From: Curtobacterium citreum
GTDB lineage: Bacteria; Actinomycetota; Actinomycetes; Actinomycetales; Microbacteriaceae
DNA length: 64,000 nt
Reading direction: 5' to 3'
Assembly (NCBI RefSeq): GCF_006715175.1
Contig: NZ_VFMQ01000001.1
Location: 2,418,001 to 2,482,000, forward strand
Part shown: one piece after another, positions 28,494 through 40,119 of the stretch
Layout of the letters: each line of letters starts with the position of its first letter
Position numbering within the stretch: the stretch's first letter is position 1
Made by a program: the position numbers and the translations under genes
Notes under the pieces: generated by a model
What the model was told of the DNA's origin: nothing
Databases searched by the model: none
The model's input: the letters and a program-made list of their open reading frames with translations, nothing else

Positions 28494-29944
28494 CAGTTGG
28501 CCCCTTCGGTGCTGTTCACGACGTCGTTCAGTTCGTCGTCGGTGGCGAGGTCCCACGGGCTGGAGAGCGTGCCGCGGACGGCGGTCGCGGCCGCGACGAG
28601 CGGCGACACCAGGTGGGTGCGCCCGCCCTTGCCCTGGCGGCCCTCGAAGTTCCGGTTCGAGGTGCTCGCGCAGCGCTCCCCCGGTGCGAGCTGGTCGGGG
28701 TTCATGCCGAGGCACATCGAGCAGCCGGCGAACCGCCACTCGGCGCCGAAGTCCGTGAAGACCTGGTCGAGCCCCTCCGCCTCGGCCTCGAGCCGGACCC
28801 GGGCGGACCCCGGCACGACCATCACGCGGACACCGGGTGCCTTCGACCGGCCCTTGATGATCGACGCGAAGGCCCGGAGGTCCTCGATGCGGGAGTTCGT
28901 GCAGGAGCCCATGAACACCGCGTCGACCGCGATGTCCTTCATCGGCGTTCCGGCCTGCAGGTCCATGTACTCCAGCGCGCGCTGCGCCGCGGCCTGGTCG
29001 TTCGGGTCGCTGTAGCTCGCGGGGTCCGGCACCGACTCGGACAGGGACACGCCCTGGCCGGGGTTCGTGCCCCACGTGACGAACGGCTCGAGGGCGTCGG
29101 CGTCGATGAACACCTCGGCGTCGAACACGGCGTCGTCGTCGGTCGCGAGCGTGTCCCAGTACGCGACGGCGTCGTCCCAGTCCTGGCCGGTCGGCGCGTG
29201 ATCACGGCCCTGCACGTAGTCGTAGGTCGTCTGGTCGGGGGCGACCATGCCGGCGCGGGCCCCGGCCTCGATCGACATGTTGCAGATCGTCATGCGGCCC
29301 TCCATCGAGAGCGCCCGGATCGCGGAGCCGCGGTACTCGAGCACGTAGCCCTGCCCGCCGCCGGTGCCGATCTGGGCGATGACCGCCAGGATGATGTCCT
29401 TCGCCGTGACGCCGGGGCGCAGCGTGCCCTCGACCGTGATCGCCATCGTCTTGAAGGGCTTCAGCGGCAGGGTCTGCGTGGCGAGGACGTGCTCGACCTC
29501 GGACGTGCCGATGCCGAACGCCATCGCGCCGAACGCGCCGTGGGTGCTCGTGTGCGAGTCGCCGCAAACGACCGTGATGCCCGGCATGGTCAGGCCGAGC
29601 TGCGGACCGACCACGTGGACGATCCCCTGCTCCTTGTCGCCCAGCGAGTGCAGGCGGACCCCGAACTCGGCGCAGTTGCGGCGCAGGGTCTCGATCTGGG
29701 TGCGGCTCGTCGGGTCTGCGATGGGCCGGTCGATCGCGAGGGTCGGGGTGTTGTGGTCCTCGGTCGCGATGGTCAGGTCGAGGCGGCGCACGGGGCGGCC
29801 GGCCTGACGCAGGCCGTCGAACGCCTGGGGGCTCGTGACCTCGTGCACGAGGTGGAGGTCGATGTAGAGGAGGTCCGGGTTCCCGTCCTCGCCCTTGACC
29901 ACGACGTGGTCGTCCCACACCTTCTCGGCGAGCGTCTTTCCCAT
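28493..29944 (-). CDS. leuC: 3-isopropylmalate dehydratase, large subunit
   Basis: Aconitase-family 4Fe-4S enzyme that interconverts 2- and 3-isopropylmalate. The 483 residues show [20 protein letters not shown] with the first cluster Cys, [16 protein letters not shown] with the second, and [13 protein letters not shown] with the third, the standard GSCTN and CxxC pattern. I chose ATG 29944 ([15 protein letters not shown]) with AGGAAGG upstream. The frame open to 30181 upstream is not part of the protein. First gene of the operon, with a palindrome 67 nt upstream of the start. Confidence 0.97.
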   Translation of the reverse strand: MGKTLAEKVWDDHVVVKGEDGNPDLLYIDLHLVHEVTSPQAFDGLRQAGRPVRRLDLTIATEDHNTPTLAIDRPIADPTSRTQIETLRRNCAEFGVRLHSLGDKEQGIVHVVGPQLGLTMPGITVVCGDSHTSTHGAFGAMAFGIGTSEVEHVLATQTLPLKPFKTMAITVEGTLRPGVTAKDIILAVIAQIGTGGGQGYVLEYRGSAIRALSMEGRMTICNMSIEAGARAGMVAPDQTTYDYVQGRDHAPTGQDWDDAVAYWDTLATDDDAVFDAEVFIDADALEPFVTWGTNPGQGVSLSESVPDPASYSDPNDQAAAQRALEYMDLQAGTPMKDIAVDAVFMGSCTNSRIEDLRAFASIIKGRSKAPGVRVMVVPGSARVRLEAEAEGLDQVFTDFGAEWRFAGCSMCLGMNPDQLAPGERCASTSNRNFEGRQGKGGRTHLVSPLVAAATAVRGTLSSPWDLATDDELNDVVNSTEGAN

Positions 29945-30010
29945 CGGCCCGGCCCTTCCTCGTTGACGTCGATGCGCCGCGTGCGCGGCTCGGTCCGGCA
30001 AGACTAGCAG

Positions 30011-30024
30011 GTTGGTATACCAAC
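30011..30024. promoter_or_regulatory. Perfect palindrome upstream of leuC, probable operator
   Basis: GTTGGTATACCAAC is a perfect 14-bp palindrome, extending to 22 bp (30007-30028) with one mismatch. It stands 67 nt upstream of the leuC start, just before a possible -10 TAGTCT read on the minus strand. The shape TTGGTATACCAA resembles sites of GntR/FadR-type regulators; the regulator is not encoded nearby. It could also serve the divergent FUSC-like gene. Confidence 0.55.
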
Positions 30025-30040
30025 TTGCGTGCCCAGGGCG

Positions 30041-30086
30041 GGACGGCCTGGAGGCACGGGGCGGGGCCGCCACGATCCTCCCGTCC
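30041..30086. repeat. Imperfect palindrome in leuC/FUSC divergent gap (REP-like family, copy 5)
   Basis: GGACGG...GGAGGCACGGGGCGG pairs imperfectly with CCGCCACGATCCTCCCGTCC. It resembles the palindromes at 5763 and 46788 and is followed by GGGTCGCGTCG. Because the flanking genes diverge, it is not an obvious terminator here, which favours an interspersed-repeat origin. Confidence 0.55.
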
Positions 30087-30171
30087 GGTGGTGGGTCGCG
30101 TCGCGCGCCGGGGCGGGCCGAGCACCCGCGGTCCCGGACGACACCTGTCGCGGTGGGATGATGGGGAGGAC

Positions 30172-31239
30172 ATGACGACACCTGCGCACTCGACCCGGAC
30201 CACCAACCTCGAGGGCGCAGCCCGCGCCGCGATCGCCGGCGGCGCCCCGCTCGCCCTGCTCATCGCGCTCGGGATGCCCGGGTACGCGGCGTTCGCGATG
30301 TTCGCCGGGTTCACCGCGATCTTCGGCGCGACCGAGCCGTACCGACAGCGGATGGTGACCACCGGCATCGCGGGGTTGCTGCAGGCCGCGTGCATGGCCG
30401 CCGGCATCGCGGTGTCGATGTCCGGCGCGCCGCTGTGGTTGCAGGGCACCGGGCTCGTCGTGGTGCTCGTCGTCGCGGTGTGCACCCTCAGCACGCTGCA
30501 GACGATCCCGGCCCAGCCGATCTTCCCGGTGTTCGCGTTCTGCGTGTCGGCCCTCGTCCCGGTGCGCCCGGCGGACCTGCCGCTCGTCGCGACGATCATC
30601 GTCGGCTCGGTCGTGTGGGCGTGGCTCGTGGCGATGTCAGGGGCGGTCATCCGGCTCGTGCTGCACCCGCGCGCACCGCACGTGTTCCGTCCGATCGCGC
30701 CGCACAAGCACCGGTCGTTCGCGGTCCTGCGGACGCCGGCACTGTGGGAGACCGTCGGGCTGAACGTCGTCGGGGCGCTCGTCGCGGGGGCGGTCGCGGA
30801 GTCGGTCCCGGCCCTCGGGCACCCGTACTGGGCGGTCGTCGCCGTGGTGTCGACCCTGCCCGCGATCCGGCAGCGGCACACCGTCCGGCGCGCGTCCCAG
30901 CGCGTCATCGGCACGATCGGCGGGACCGTGGTCGCCGTCGGGATCCTGCTCCTGGAGCCCTCGGCGTGGTGGATCGTCGTGATCGCGGTCGTCGGGCAGT
31001 TCTTCGCCGAGATCTTCGTCGCGCGGCACTACGCCGTGACGCTGCTGTTCCTCACGCCGCTCGCGCTCGCGGTGTCGTGGCTGAGCCTGCCCGAGGCGCC
31101 GGAGCTCCTCGCGCTCGACCGGATCGCGCAGACGACGCTCGGCGCCGTGGTGAGCGTGGCGCTCCTCGTGGTCGGGCGGCTGATCGAGCGTCGGCGGGGC
31201 CGGGCGCTCGGCGCGACGGGCGCGATCCGCACGGTCTGA
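30172..31239 (+). CDS. FUSC-like integral membrane protein
   Basis: A 355-residue polytopic protein with two halves, each of about five or six transmembrane segments, separated by a basic cytoplasmic loop ([19 protein letters not shown]). The second half carries [37 protein letters not shown], the pattern of the fusaric-acid resistance (FUSC/aromatic acid exporter) family. Possible role: efflux of an aromatic or other organic acid; no direct evidence. The ATG has GGGGAGGA upstream. Single gene, divergent from leuC. Confidence 0.82.
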   Translation: MTTPAHSTRTTNLEGAARAAIAGGAPLALLIALGMPGYAAFAMFAGFTAIFGATEPYRQRMVTTGIAGLLQAACMAAGIAVSMSGAPLWLQGTGLVVVLVVAVCTLSTLQTIPAQPIFPVFAFCVSALVPVRPADLPLVATIIVGSVVWAWLVAMSGAVIRLVLHPRAPHVFRPIAPHKHRSFAVLRTPALWETVGLNVVGALVAGAVAESVPALGHPYWAVVAVVSTLPAIRQRHTVRRASQRVIGTIGGTVVAVGILLLEPSAWWIVVIAVVGQFFAEIFVARHYAVTLLFLTPLALAVSWLSLPEAPELLALDRIAQTTLGAVVSVALLVVGRLIERRRGRALGATGAIRTV

Positions 31240-31293
31240 GCCGCGGGGCGGGTGGTCTGCTCGGCCGATCCGCGCGTCGGAGGCTGTTCCGCG

Positions 31294-31362
31294 CGAAGGA
31301 GGACGATCTGCGCATGGAAGGCCGTTCGTTCCGGCTGTCCACGCGCGGATCGTCCTCCGATC
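31294..31362. terminator. Long hairpin between FUSC gene and phosphatase gene
   Basis: Arms 31294-31313 and 31343-31362 pair with few mismatches (GGAGGACGATC with GATCGTCCTCC), and the inner 29 nt pair further. It lies between convergent genes and probably terminates both. Confidence 0.6.
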
Positions 31363-31393
31363 GCACGTGCGATGGGACGTTCCGCCCCCGGGA

Positions 31394-31999
31394 TCAGTCG
31401 CGCGGTGCGATGTTCCAGGAGTCGATCACCGGGCGGCCGTGCTCGTAGCCGAGCGAGCTCACCGTGGCCGTGCCGAGCTTCAGCACGGCACCGTCCTGCG
31501 GCGCGAGGCGGATCCAGGCGGCACCGAGGGCGCGCAGGACGTGCCCGTGGGCGACCACGATCGCGTCGTCCCCCTCGGCGAGGACCGGGCGCACCCGGTT
31601 CAGCACGCGCTCGACGCGGACGCGGACCTCGGCGGCGTTCTCCCCCGGGGTGTCGCCCGCGGGGACGCCGTCGGTCCAGAGGTCCCAGGGTCCGTGCCGC
31701 TTGACCTTGATCTGCGGGGTGGTCAAGCCCTCGTACGCGCCGTAGTCCCACTCGTACAGGTCCTCGTCGAGCTCCGGGTCGACACCGACGAGCCGCGCGG
31801 TCTCGCGGGCGCGTTCGAGCGGGCTCGACAGCGCGAGCGCGAACGTCCGGTCCGCCAGGTAGCGTCCGGCGCGCTTCGCCTGCTCGATGCCGTTCTCGGT
31901 GAGCGGGATGTCGGTGCGGCCGGTGTGCTGACCGCTCTTCGACCACTCCGTCTCTCCGTGGCGGACGAGGACGAGTTCGCCGGGGCGTTCCGAGGTCAT
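31394..31999 (-). CDS. Histidine phosphatase (phosphoglycerate mutase-like) family protein
   Basis: A 201-residue member of the histidine phosphatase superfamily. LVRHGETEW (about 11-19) carries the phospho-accepting His in RHG, and VVAHGHVLRALGAAW near the C-terminus has the second His. GRTDIPLTENGIEQAKRAG and SSPLERARETA are typical. The length and sequence point to a cofactor-dependent small phosphatase rather than glycolytic Gpm1. ATG overlaps the stop of the upstream crcB gene (ATGA), so it is the third gene of a crcB-crcB-phosphatase unit. Substrate unknown. Confidence 0.9.
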   Translation of the reverse strand: MTSERPGELVLVRHGETEWSKSGQHTGRTDIPLTENGIEQAKRAGRYLADRTFALALSSPLERARETARLVGVDPELDEDLYEWDYGAYEGLTTPQIKVKRHGPWDLWTDGVPAGDTPGENAAEVRVRVERVLNRVRPVLAEGDDAIVVAHGHVLRALGAAWIRLAPQDGAVLKLGTATVSSLGYEHGRPVIDSWNIAPRD

Positions 32000-32385
32000 G
32001 TGTTCCTTCCGAGGTACAGGCCGAGCGCAGCCGCGCCGACCGAGACGACGAGCATCCCGAGGCCGTTGAGCACGGCGGGCCCGGGCTTCCCGGACCGGAA
32101 CAGCTGCACGGTCTCGACACTCGCCGTCGAGAACGTCGTGTACCCGCCCATCATGCCCGTCCCGAGGACCGCGACCAGCGGCAGGCCGAGCGTGCCCGCC
32201 TCGCCGAGCCCGGTCACGACCCCGAGCACGAGCGATCCGGTGACGTTGATGAGCATCGTGCCGACCGGGAACCACCCCAGCGCGGCCCGTGCCACCCGCG
32301 CCTTCACGGTGCCGTCGAGTGCGAAGCGGAGCGCGGAGCCCAGGCCGCCGCCGAGCGAGACGACGAGGAGTTCGAGGGGGCTCAC
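31996..32385 (-). CDS. crcB: Fluoride channel subunit CrcB/Fluc (second of pair)
   Basis: A 129-residue four-helix membrane protein of the Fluc family, which lets fluoride leave the cell. It has SLGGGLGSALRFALD, INVTGSLVLGVVTG and GYTTFSTASVETVQL, the residues around the central Na+ site and fluoride pores. GTG start at 32385 overlaps the stop of the other crcB (GTGA). Many Gram-positives have two crcB genes whose products form a heterodimer; these two adjacent, different sequences fit that. I saw no fluoride riboswitch upstream. Confidence 0.93.
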   Translation of the reverse strand: MSPLELLVVSLGGGLGSALRFALDGTVKARVARAALGWFPVGTMLINVTGSLVLGVVTGLGEAGTLGLPLVAVLGTGMMGGYTTFSTASVETVQLFRSGKPGPAVLNGLGMLVVSVGAAALGLYLGRNT

Positions 32386-32828
32386 CGGGCGTCCTCCGTC
32401 CGGGCGCGGCGCGAGCGGCGGGCCCCGGCGAGCCACGCACCCGCGGCCGCGGCCACCACCCCGAGCGCGACCGACAGCAGCGCGTACCCGGTGCCCGCGC
32501 CCCACCGGCCGACGTCGAGGAGCTTCGCGGTGTCGTCGGCGAGCGTCGAGTACGTCGTGAAGCCGCCGAGGACACCCGTGCCGACGAACAGGCGGACGGT
32601 GCGGCGCGCACCGACGTCGGGGCCGCGGTGCGCGAGCGACTCGAGCAGCGCGCCCAGGCAGAGCGCCCCGACGACGTTGATCGCGAGGATCGTCCAGCTC
32701 AGGCCGTCGACCGCGGGCAGGGCCGCGGCGAGCGCCGCACGGGCACCGGTGCCGATCGCGCCGCCGAGGGCGACGAGCACGAGGTACCGCCAGCGGCGGT
32801 GCGGGGGGCGGTCGGTCGCGGTCGTCAT
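32382..32828 (-). CDS. crcB: Fluoride channel subunit CrcB/Fluc (first of pair)
   Basis: A 148-residue Fluc subunit with four transmembrane segments. ALGGAIGTGARAALAAAL, AINVVGALCLGALLES and GGFTTYSTLADDTAKLL match the family. A short basic N-terminus (PPHRRWR) and a Arg-rich C-terminus (ARRSRRARTEDAR) flank the membrane core. ATG at 32828 with AGGAGAC upstream. It probably pairs with the next gene product. The 69-nt gap to the RidA-like gene on the same strand holds no obvious terminator. Confidence 0.92.
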   Translation of the reverse strand: MTTATDRPPHRRWRYLVLVALGGAIGTGARAALAAALPAVDGLSWTILAINVVGALCLGALLESLAHRGPDVGARRTVRLFVGTGVLGGFTTYSTLADDTAKLLDVGRWGAGTGYALLSVALGVVAAAAGAWLAGARRSRRARTEDAR

Positions 32829-32897
32829 GGGTCTCCTGTCACCGAGCACGCGGCATCGCACACGTGCACTCATCTCGGAACAGGGACCGTTGGCGGC

Positions 32898-33368
32898 TCA
32901 GCCGCGGTTGGGTCCGGCAGGCCCCACTGCCGGGTCTGACGACATCCCGACGATACCGCTTCCGTCCCGGACCGCGGCGACGCCCTCGACCTCGACGAGC
33001 TGGTCGTCGTAGCCCAGGGCGGTGACACCCATCAGGGTGCTCGGCACGTCGTGGTCGCCCATCGCCGCCCGGACCACCTGCCACGCGGCGACGAGGTCCT
33101 CCTGCCGCGAGGACGCCACGAGCACCCGCGTGTGGAGCAGGTCACCGAGTCCCGCTCCCGCCGCGGCGAGCGCCGTCTCGAGGTTGGCCATGCACCGGGC
33201 GGCCTGGCCGCGGTGGTCCCCGACCGCCACGGTCCGACCCTGCTCGTCGAGCGGGCACGCCCCGGCCGCGAACACCAGGCGGGCGTCGGCGGGTGCGGTC
33301 GCCGCGTACGCGTACTCGGCGACGTCACTGAGTCGGTCGGATCGGACGAGCTGGACGACACCGGTCAT
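32898..33368 (-). CDS. RidA (YjgF/YER057c/UK114)-like protein
   Basis: A 156-residue protein of the RidA superfamily. Classical RidA hydrolyses reactive enamines and imines from PLP enzymes. The features VFAAGACPLDEQGRTV, QAARCMANLETALAAAGAGLGDLLHTRVLVAS and VEVEGVAAV fit the fold. The strictly conserved Arg of true RidA (about 105, normally in R-xxxE context) is not obvious, so it may be a related subfamily without deaminase activity. ATG 33368 (MTGVVQLVR) preferred; a GTG two codons upstream is equally possible. Confidence 0.8.
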   Translation of the reverse strand: MTGVVQLVRSDRLSDVAEYAYAATAPADARLVFAAGACPLDEQGRTVAVGDHRGQAARCMANLETALAAAGAGLGDLLHTRVLVASSRQEDLVAAWQVVRAAMGDHDVPSTLMGVTALGYDDQLVEVEGVAAVRDGSGIVGMSSDPAVGPAGPNRG

Positions 33369-33450
33369 GGCCACAGCCTGGCAGAGCCGCGCCGGGCCGG
33401 CGCGACGGCACGACCCGGCGCAGCACGGCGCGGCCCGGCGCCGCCCGCGC

Positions 33451-35768
33451 TCAGCGCCCGATCGGGTTCGGCATCCGCCCCGCCCGGATGAGCGACTCCG
33501 TCTGCGCGGACAGGTCCACCATCTGCAGGGTGTTCCGCAGCTGGAGCCGGTTCAGGCACGAGTGCTCGAAGTCCGGCGCACGCAGGTCGAGCGGTCGCGC
33601 ACGGCCCACGACGGCGTCGTCCACGCACGCGCCGACCAACCGCCAGAACGTCGCACCGGACAGGACCCCGTCCTCGTCGAGGATCGCGGCGAGGTACCGG
33701 AGCACCCCGTCGAACACGTCGGTGAACACGCCGAGGGCCGCCTCGGCGTCGTCGACCGGGTGCACGATCCGCTCGGTGCCGACCGGGACGGCGACGTCGC
33801 CGACGACCACCACCTCTTCCCCGATGTCCTTCATGAACACCCGGGAGACCACGCCGTCGCGCAGCACGAGCACGAGGTTCTCGCCGTGCGGCATGAAGAG
33901 CAGCTGGTGCTCGGTGAGGCAGTGCACGACGGGTCGGAGGTACGCGTCGAGGTACCGGCGCACCCAGTCCGCGGCGTCGAGGCCCGACTGTGTGATGAGG
34001 GCAGCGGCCACCGAGCGACCGCGCGCGTCCCGGTGCAGCAGGGCGGCCATGGTGATCGGCCGCTCCCCCGGTCCCAGCCGCGGCACGGGGCTCTCCCGCC
34101 AGAGCGCGGCGAGCATCTTCCGCTGTGGTGACGCCACGTCGACGCGGTGGTGCGCGTCCCCGGTGTACCCGATGGCGGCGTGCTCGCGGAGCACGCCGAA
34201 GCCGGCGTCGGCGAGCACGGGGTCGGCGTCGACGAGTCCGGCGACCCAGTCGTTCACGGCGGGGGTCGTCCGCATGTACGCGGGGGACATGCCGCGGAGG
34301 AACCCCATGTTCTGCACGGCGAGCGCCGTCTTGACGTACGAGCGCGCGGGACGGCTCCGGTTGAACGCCGTGCGGATCGACTGCTGCGGCTGGTGCTCGT
34401 CGGGTCCCTCGCCGAGGTCGACGAGGTCCTGCCGGCCGAGGTCGGGCGCGAAGGTCACGGCGATCCGGTGCTGCCACTGCCACGGGTGCACCGGGAACCA
34501 GGTGTACCCGTCGGGGTCGAGGCCACGGCGCTCGAGCGTCGCCTGGAAGCCTGCGACGGTCGCCGCGTCGAGCTCGGCGGCCCAGTGGTCGTGCTCGGTG
34601 CGGTCCGCGGCGAGCGCCAGGTGCGTGTGCTCCCGCCGTGCGGCGAGCCACCGGTAGCGGAAGCGGGCGCCCGCCTCCGGGGCGTGGGCGTGGTACTCGT
34701 CGAGCCCGAACCCGATCCGCCCGTTCGCGGCGACGAAGGCCGGGTGCCCCTCGGTCATCGCGGCCTCGGCGTCCTGGAACGACGCGACGACGTCGCCGTC
34801 CGTCCGCCCGCGCGCCAGCTGCGCCGCGGACGGCCCACCTCGCCGGTGCTTCGCCGCCGCGCTCGCCAGCGTCGACGCGATCTCGTCCAGGTAGGTGCCG
34901 AGCATCGAGTCCGGGATCCCGAGCACGTCCCGCAGGTCGAGCACGAGCTCCTGCGCACTGAGCGGCGCGGGGACGCCGTCACGCGTCCGGGTCAGCGAGT
35001 CCTCGTCGAGCACCCAGTGCTCGAGCGTGTGCACCCGCGCCCGGAACCGGTAGGTCGAGTCCCCCGCGTCGAGCGCCCACCCGTCACCGTCCACACGCGG
35101 CGCGGTCAACCGCTCATGGGTGAACTCGGCGATCGCCTTCGCGACGAGGTGCCGTTCCGCGGGCTCCAGGTGCTCCGGCCGCAGGTGCGCCGCCGGCCCG
35201 CCGTCGTCCGGCACCCCGATGCGCGCGGTGTCGAGCACCGAGAGGAGCGCCCGCTTGCCGTCGACGTCCACCACACGGAGCGCTCGGAACCCGACCTCGG
35301 CGTTCTTCCGCTGCACGGCCGTGTTCCGCACGTCCGGCTCGACGACGACACGGCGCGCGCCGAGCACGTCGCGGCAGTGCTCGACGACCGCTCGCATCAC
35401 CGCGCTCGTCAGGCCGTGCACCCGTCCCTCGGCGGGCGGCGGTGCGACGAGCAGGTGCATGCCGACGTCGCCCGGCTCGGCGTCCCACACGTCGGTGAGC
35501 AGCACGACGGCCGGGTCGTACGTCTCGGCGTAGGCGATCGGCGCGCCGTCGCGGCGGAGCAGCCACCCCGCCTGCGCCGGGTCGTCGCGCACCGCCGTCA
35601 GGTACGTCCGGACCGCGTCCACGTCGCGGTCCGCCATCCCCCACCAGGACGACGCGGGCTCCGCCAGCCAGGACCCCAGCAGGGCGGCGTCCCGTCCCGG
35701 GTCCACGGGTTCGACGGACAGGAGGCTCGTGGCTGCGCGCGCCAGGTCGCGCTCGGCCGTGCGGGCGC

Positions 35769-35772
<4 letters not shown>
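33451..35772 (-). CDS. Fused GNAT acyltransferase - IucA/IucC NIS siderophore synthetase
   Basis: A 773-residue fusion of two siderophore enzymes. Residues about 15-195 are a GNAT acyltransferase like DesC/RhbD/IucB (HLLVAPPPAEGR, MRAVVEHCRDVLGARRVVVEPDVRN, KNAEVGFRALR), which acylates N-hydroxy-cadaverine or a similar amine. Residues about 200-770 are an NRPS-independent siderophore synthetase like DesD: EGHPAFVAANGRIGFG (ATP site), SYVKTALAVQNMGFLRGMSP, MAALLHRDARGR, PHGENLVLVLRDG and FMKDIGEEV. The stand-alone desC-desD pair of Streptomyces thus appears as one chain. ATG overlaps the hydroxylase stop (ATGA). Product is likely a desferrioxamine-type hydroxamate, but the acyl donor is unknown. 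Confidence 0.9.
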
Positions 35773-38671
<2,899 letters not shown>

Positions 38672-38672
38672 G

Positions 38673-38691
38673 TTAGGGAAGGCTATCCTTA
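38673..38691. promoter_or_regulatory. DtxR/IdeR iron box
   Basis: TTAGGGAAGGCTATCCTTA matches the 19-bp DtxR/IdeR consensus (TTAGGTTAGGCTAACCTAA) at 15 of 19 positions, with the TTAGG and CCTTA half-sites intact. It abuts the start codon of the decarboxylase gene and lies 99 nt from the divergent oxidoreductase. In iron-replete cells a Fe2+-bound repressor of this family would block the siderophore operon. The regulator gene is not in the window. Confidence 0.85.
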
Positions 38692-38790
38692 CTTTCAGCG
38701 GTCGGGTACCCGCGGACGGGGGAAGAACGGTCGTTCTGGTGGGACTGTCCCCCGGAACAGGCGACACACCCGCCGGGTTATCGTCGGACC

Positions 38791-39900
38791 GTGCCCGCTG
38801 CCCCCGCCACCGCGTCGGTCGCCGTCGTCGGGGCCGGGCAGGCCGGACTGTCCGCCGCGCACCACCTCGTCCGCCGCGGGTTCGTCCCGGACGGCGACCC
38901 GGCGGGACGGACCGTCGTCGTGCTCGACGCGAACCCGCGGCCGGGCGGGGCGTGGCAGCACCGCTGGGAGTCGCTCCGGATGCGCACCGTGAACGGCATC
39001 TTCGACCTGCCCGGCATGCCCGTGCCACCGATCGACCTCGAGGAGCCGAGCCGCACGGCAGTCCCCCGGTACTTTGCGGCGTACGAGGAGCACGAGCACC
39101 TGCCGGTCCACCGCCCGGTGCACGTCCGCGCCGTCCGGTCCCTCGGGGCGACGACCACGGCGCCGCTGCACGTCGAGACGGACCGCGGCGACTGGCAGGT
39201 CCGTGCGGTCGTGAACGCCACCGGCACCTGGGACACCCCGGTCGTCCCGGACGTGCCCGGTGCCGAGCGGTTCACCGGCGAGCAGCTGCACAGCCGGGAC
39301 TACGTCGACGCCGAGCACTTCCGCGGCCGGCGCGTCGCGGTCGTCGGTGGCGGGATCTCGGCCGTGCAGCTCCTCGAGGAGGTCAGCCGGGTGACCGACA
39401 CCGTCTGGTACACCCGCCGCGAGCCGGTGTTCCTGCCGGGCGACTTCGTCCACGAGCTCGACGGGGTCGACGTCGAGCGCCGGGTCGCGGCGGACGTCAT
39501 GGCCGGTCGCACCCCGGGCAGCATCGTGTCCTACACGGGCCTGATCTGGACCGACTACGCCGTGGCTGCCCGGGAGCGCGGCGTGCTCGACCGGCGGCCG
39601 ATGTTCACGCGGATGGGGCCGCACGGGGTCGTCGAGCAGGACGGGTCGTCCACCTCGGTCGACGTCGTCATCTGGGCGACGGGCTACCGCGCCGACCTCG
39701 ACCACCTCGCGCCGCTCGGGCTGCGCGGCCCGCTCGGCGGCATCCCGATGACCGGGACGCGGGTCACGGCGGACCCCCGTGTGCACCTGGTCGGCTACGG
39801 ACCGTCGCAGTCCACGATCGGCGCGAACCGCGCGGGACGCGCGGCCGCCCGCGAGGTCGCGCGGTTCCTCGACGGCGCGCCGGTCCCGTCCGCGACGTGA
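38791..39900 (+). CDS. NAD(P)-binding flavoprotein monooxygenase-like (CzcO/TrkA type)
   Basis: A 369-residue flavoprotein. VVGAGQAGLSAAHH (12-25) is the FAD-binding motif, RVAVVGGGISAVQLLEEV is the NAD(P) motif, and ATGYRADLDHL near the end matches the ATG motif of this family. PGGAWQHRWESLRMRTV resembles CzcO-type flavin-containing monooxygenases. It lies head to head with the siderophore operon, but the iron box may or may not control it. The GTG start at 38791 follows a possible -10 (GTTATC, 38777-38782) by only 8 nt and lacks a ribosome binding site; leaderless transcription is possible. Substrate unknown. Confidence 0.85.
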   Translation: MPAAPATASVAVVGAGQAGLSAAHHLVRRGFVPDGDPAGRTVVVLDANPRPGGAWQHRWESLRMRTVNGIFDLPGMPVPPIDLEEPSRTAVPRYFAAYEEHEHLPVHRPVHVRAVRSLGATTTAPLHVETDRGDWQVRAVVNATGTWDTPVVPDVPGAERFTGEQLHSRDYVDAEHFRGRRVAVVGGGISAVQLLEEVSRVTDTVWYTRREPVFLPGDFVHELDGVDVERRVAADVMAGRTPGSIVSYTGLIWTDYAVAARERGVLDRRPMFTRMGPHGVVEQDGSSTSVDVVIWATGYRADLDHLAPLGLRGPLGGIPMTGTRVTADPRVHLVGYGPSQSTIGANRAGRAAAREVARFLDGAPVPSAT

Positions 39901-39905
39901 CCACA

Positions 39906-39951
39906 GGACGGGCGGGAGGCACGGCGCCAGCCCGCCCCGCGCCTCCCGTCC
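39906..39951. terminator. Hairpin after the flavoprotein gene (REP-like family, copy 6)
   Basis: GGGAGGCACGG (39914-39924) pairs with CCGCGCCTCCC (39937-39947), with outer GGAC/GTCC pairs after a bulge. It follows the stop codon by 6 nt and precedes GGTCGGGTCGCGACG, like the other copies. Confidence 0.6.
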
Positions 39952-40020
39952 GTCGCCTGGTCGGGTCGCGACGCCGGACGCACGTGCACCCGCTCCCGCT
40001 CCCGCGCCCTGCGCCTGCGA

Positions 40021-40100
40021 GACGCCCCGAGTCCGCGGAACGCCTCCAGCGCAGCGAGACGCCCTCGGATCCGGCGGAGGCTCGCGGACTCGGCGGCGTC
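40021..40100. terminator. Long hairpin before the FAD monooxygenase stop
   Basis: GACGCCCCGAGTCCGCG (40021-40037), plus a further ten bases, pairs with GGAGG and CGCGGACTCGGCGGCGTC (40076-40100). It probably terminates the minus-strand FAD monooxygenase transcript, whose stop is at 40120. Confidence 0.55.
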
Positions 40101-40119
40101 CGGCGCGCAGGAGGGCGCC

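Noticed and set aside
32829..32897. Possible fluoride riboswitch upstream of crcB pair
   Set aside because: I looked for the conserved GGNGAUG and pseudoknot pattern but did not find it; the gap is also only 69 nt.
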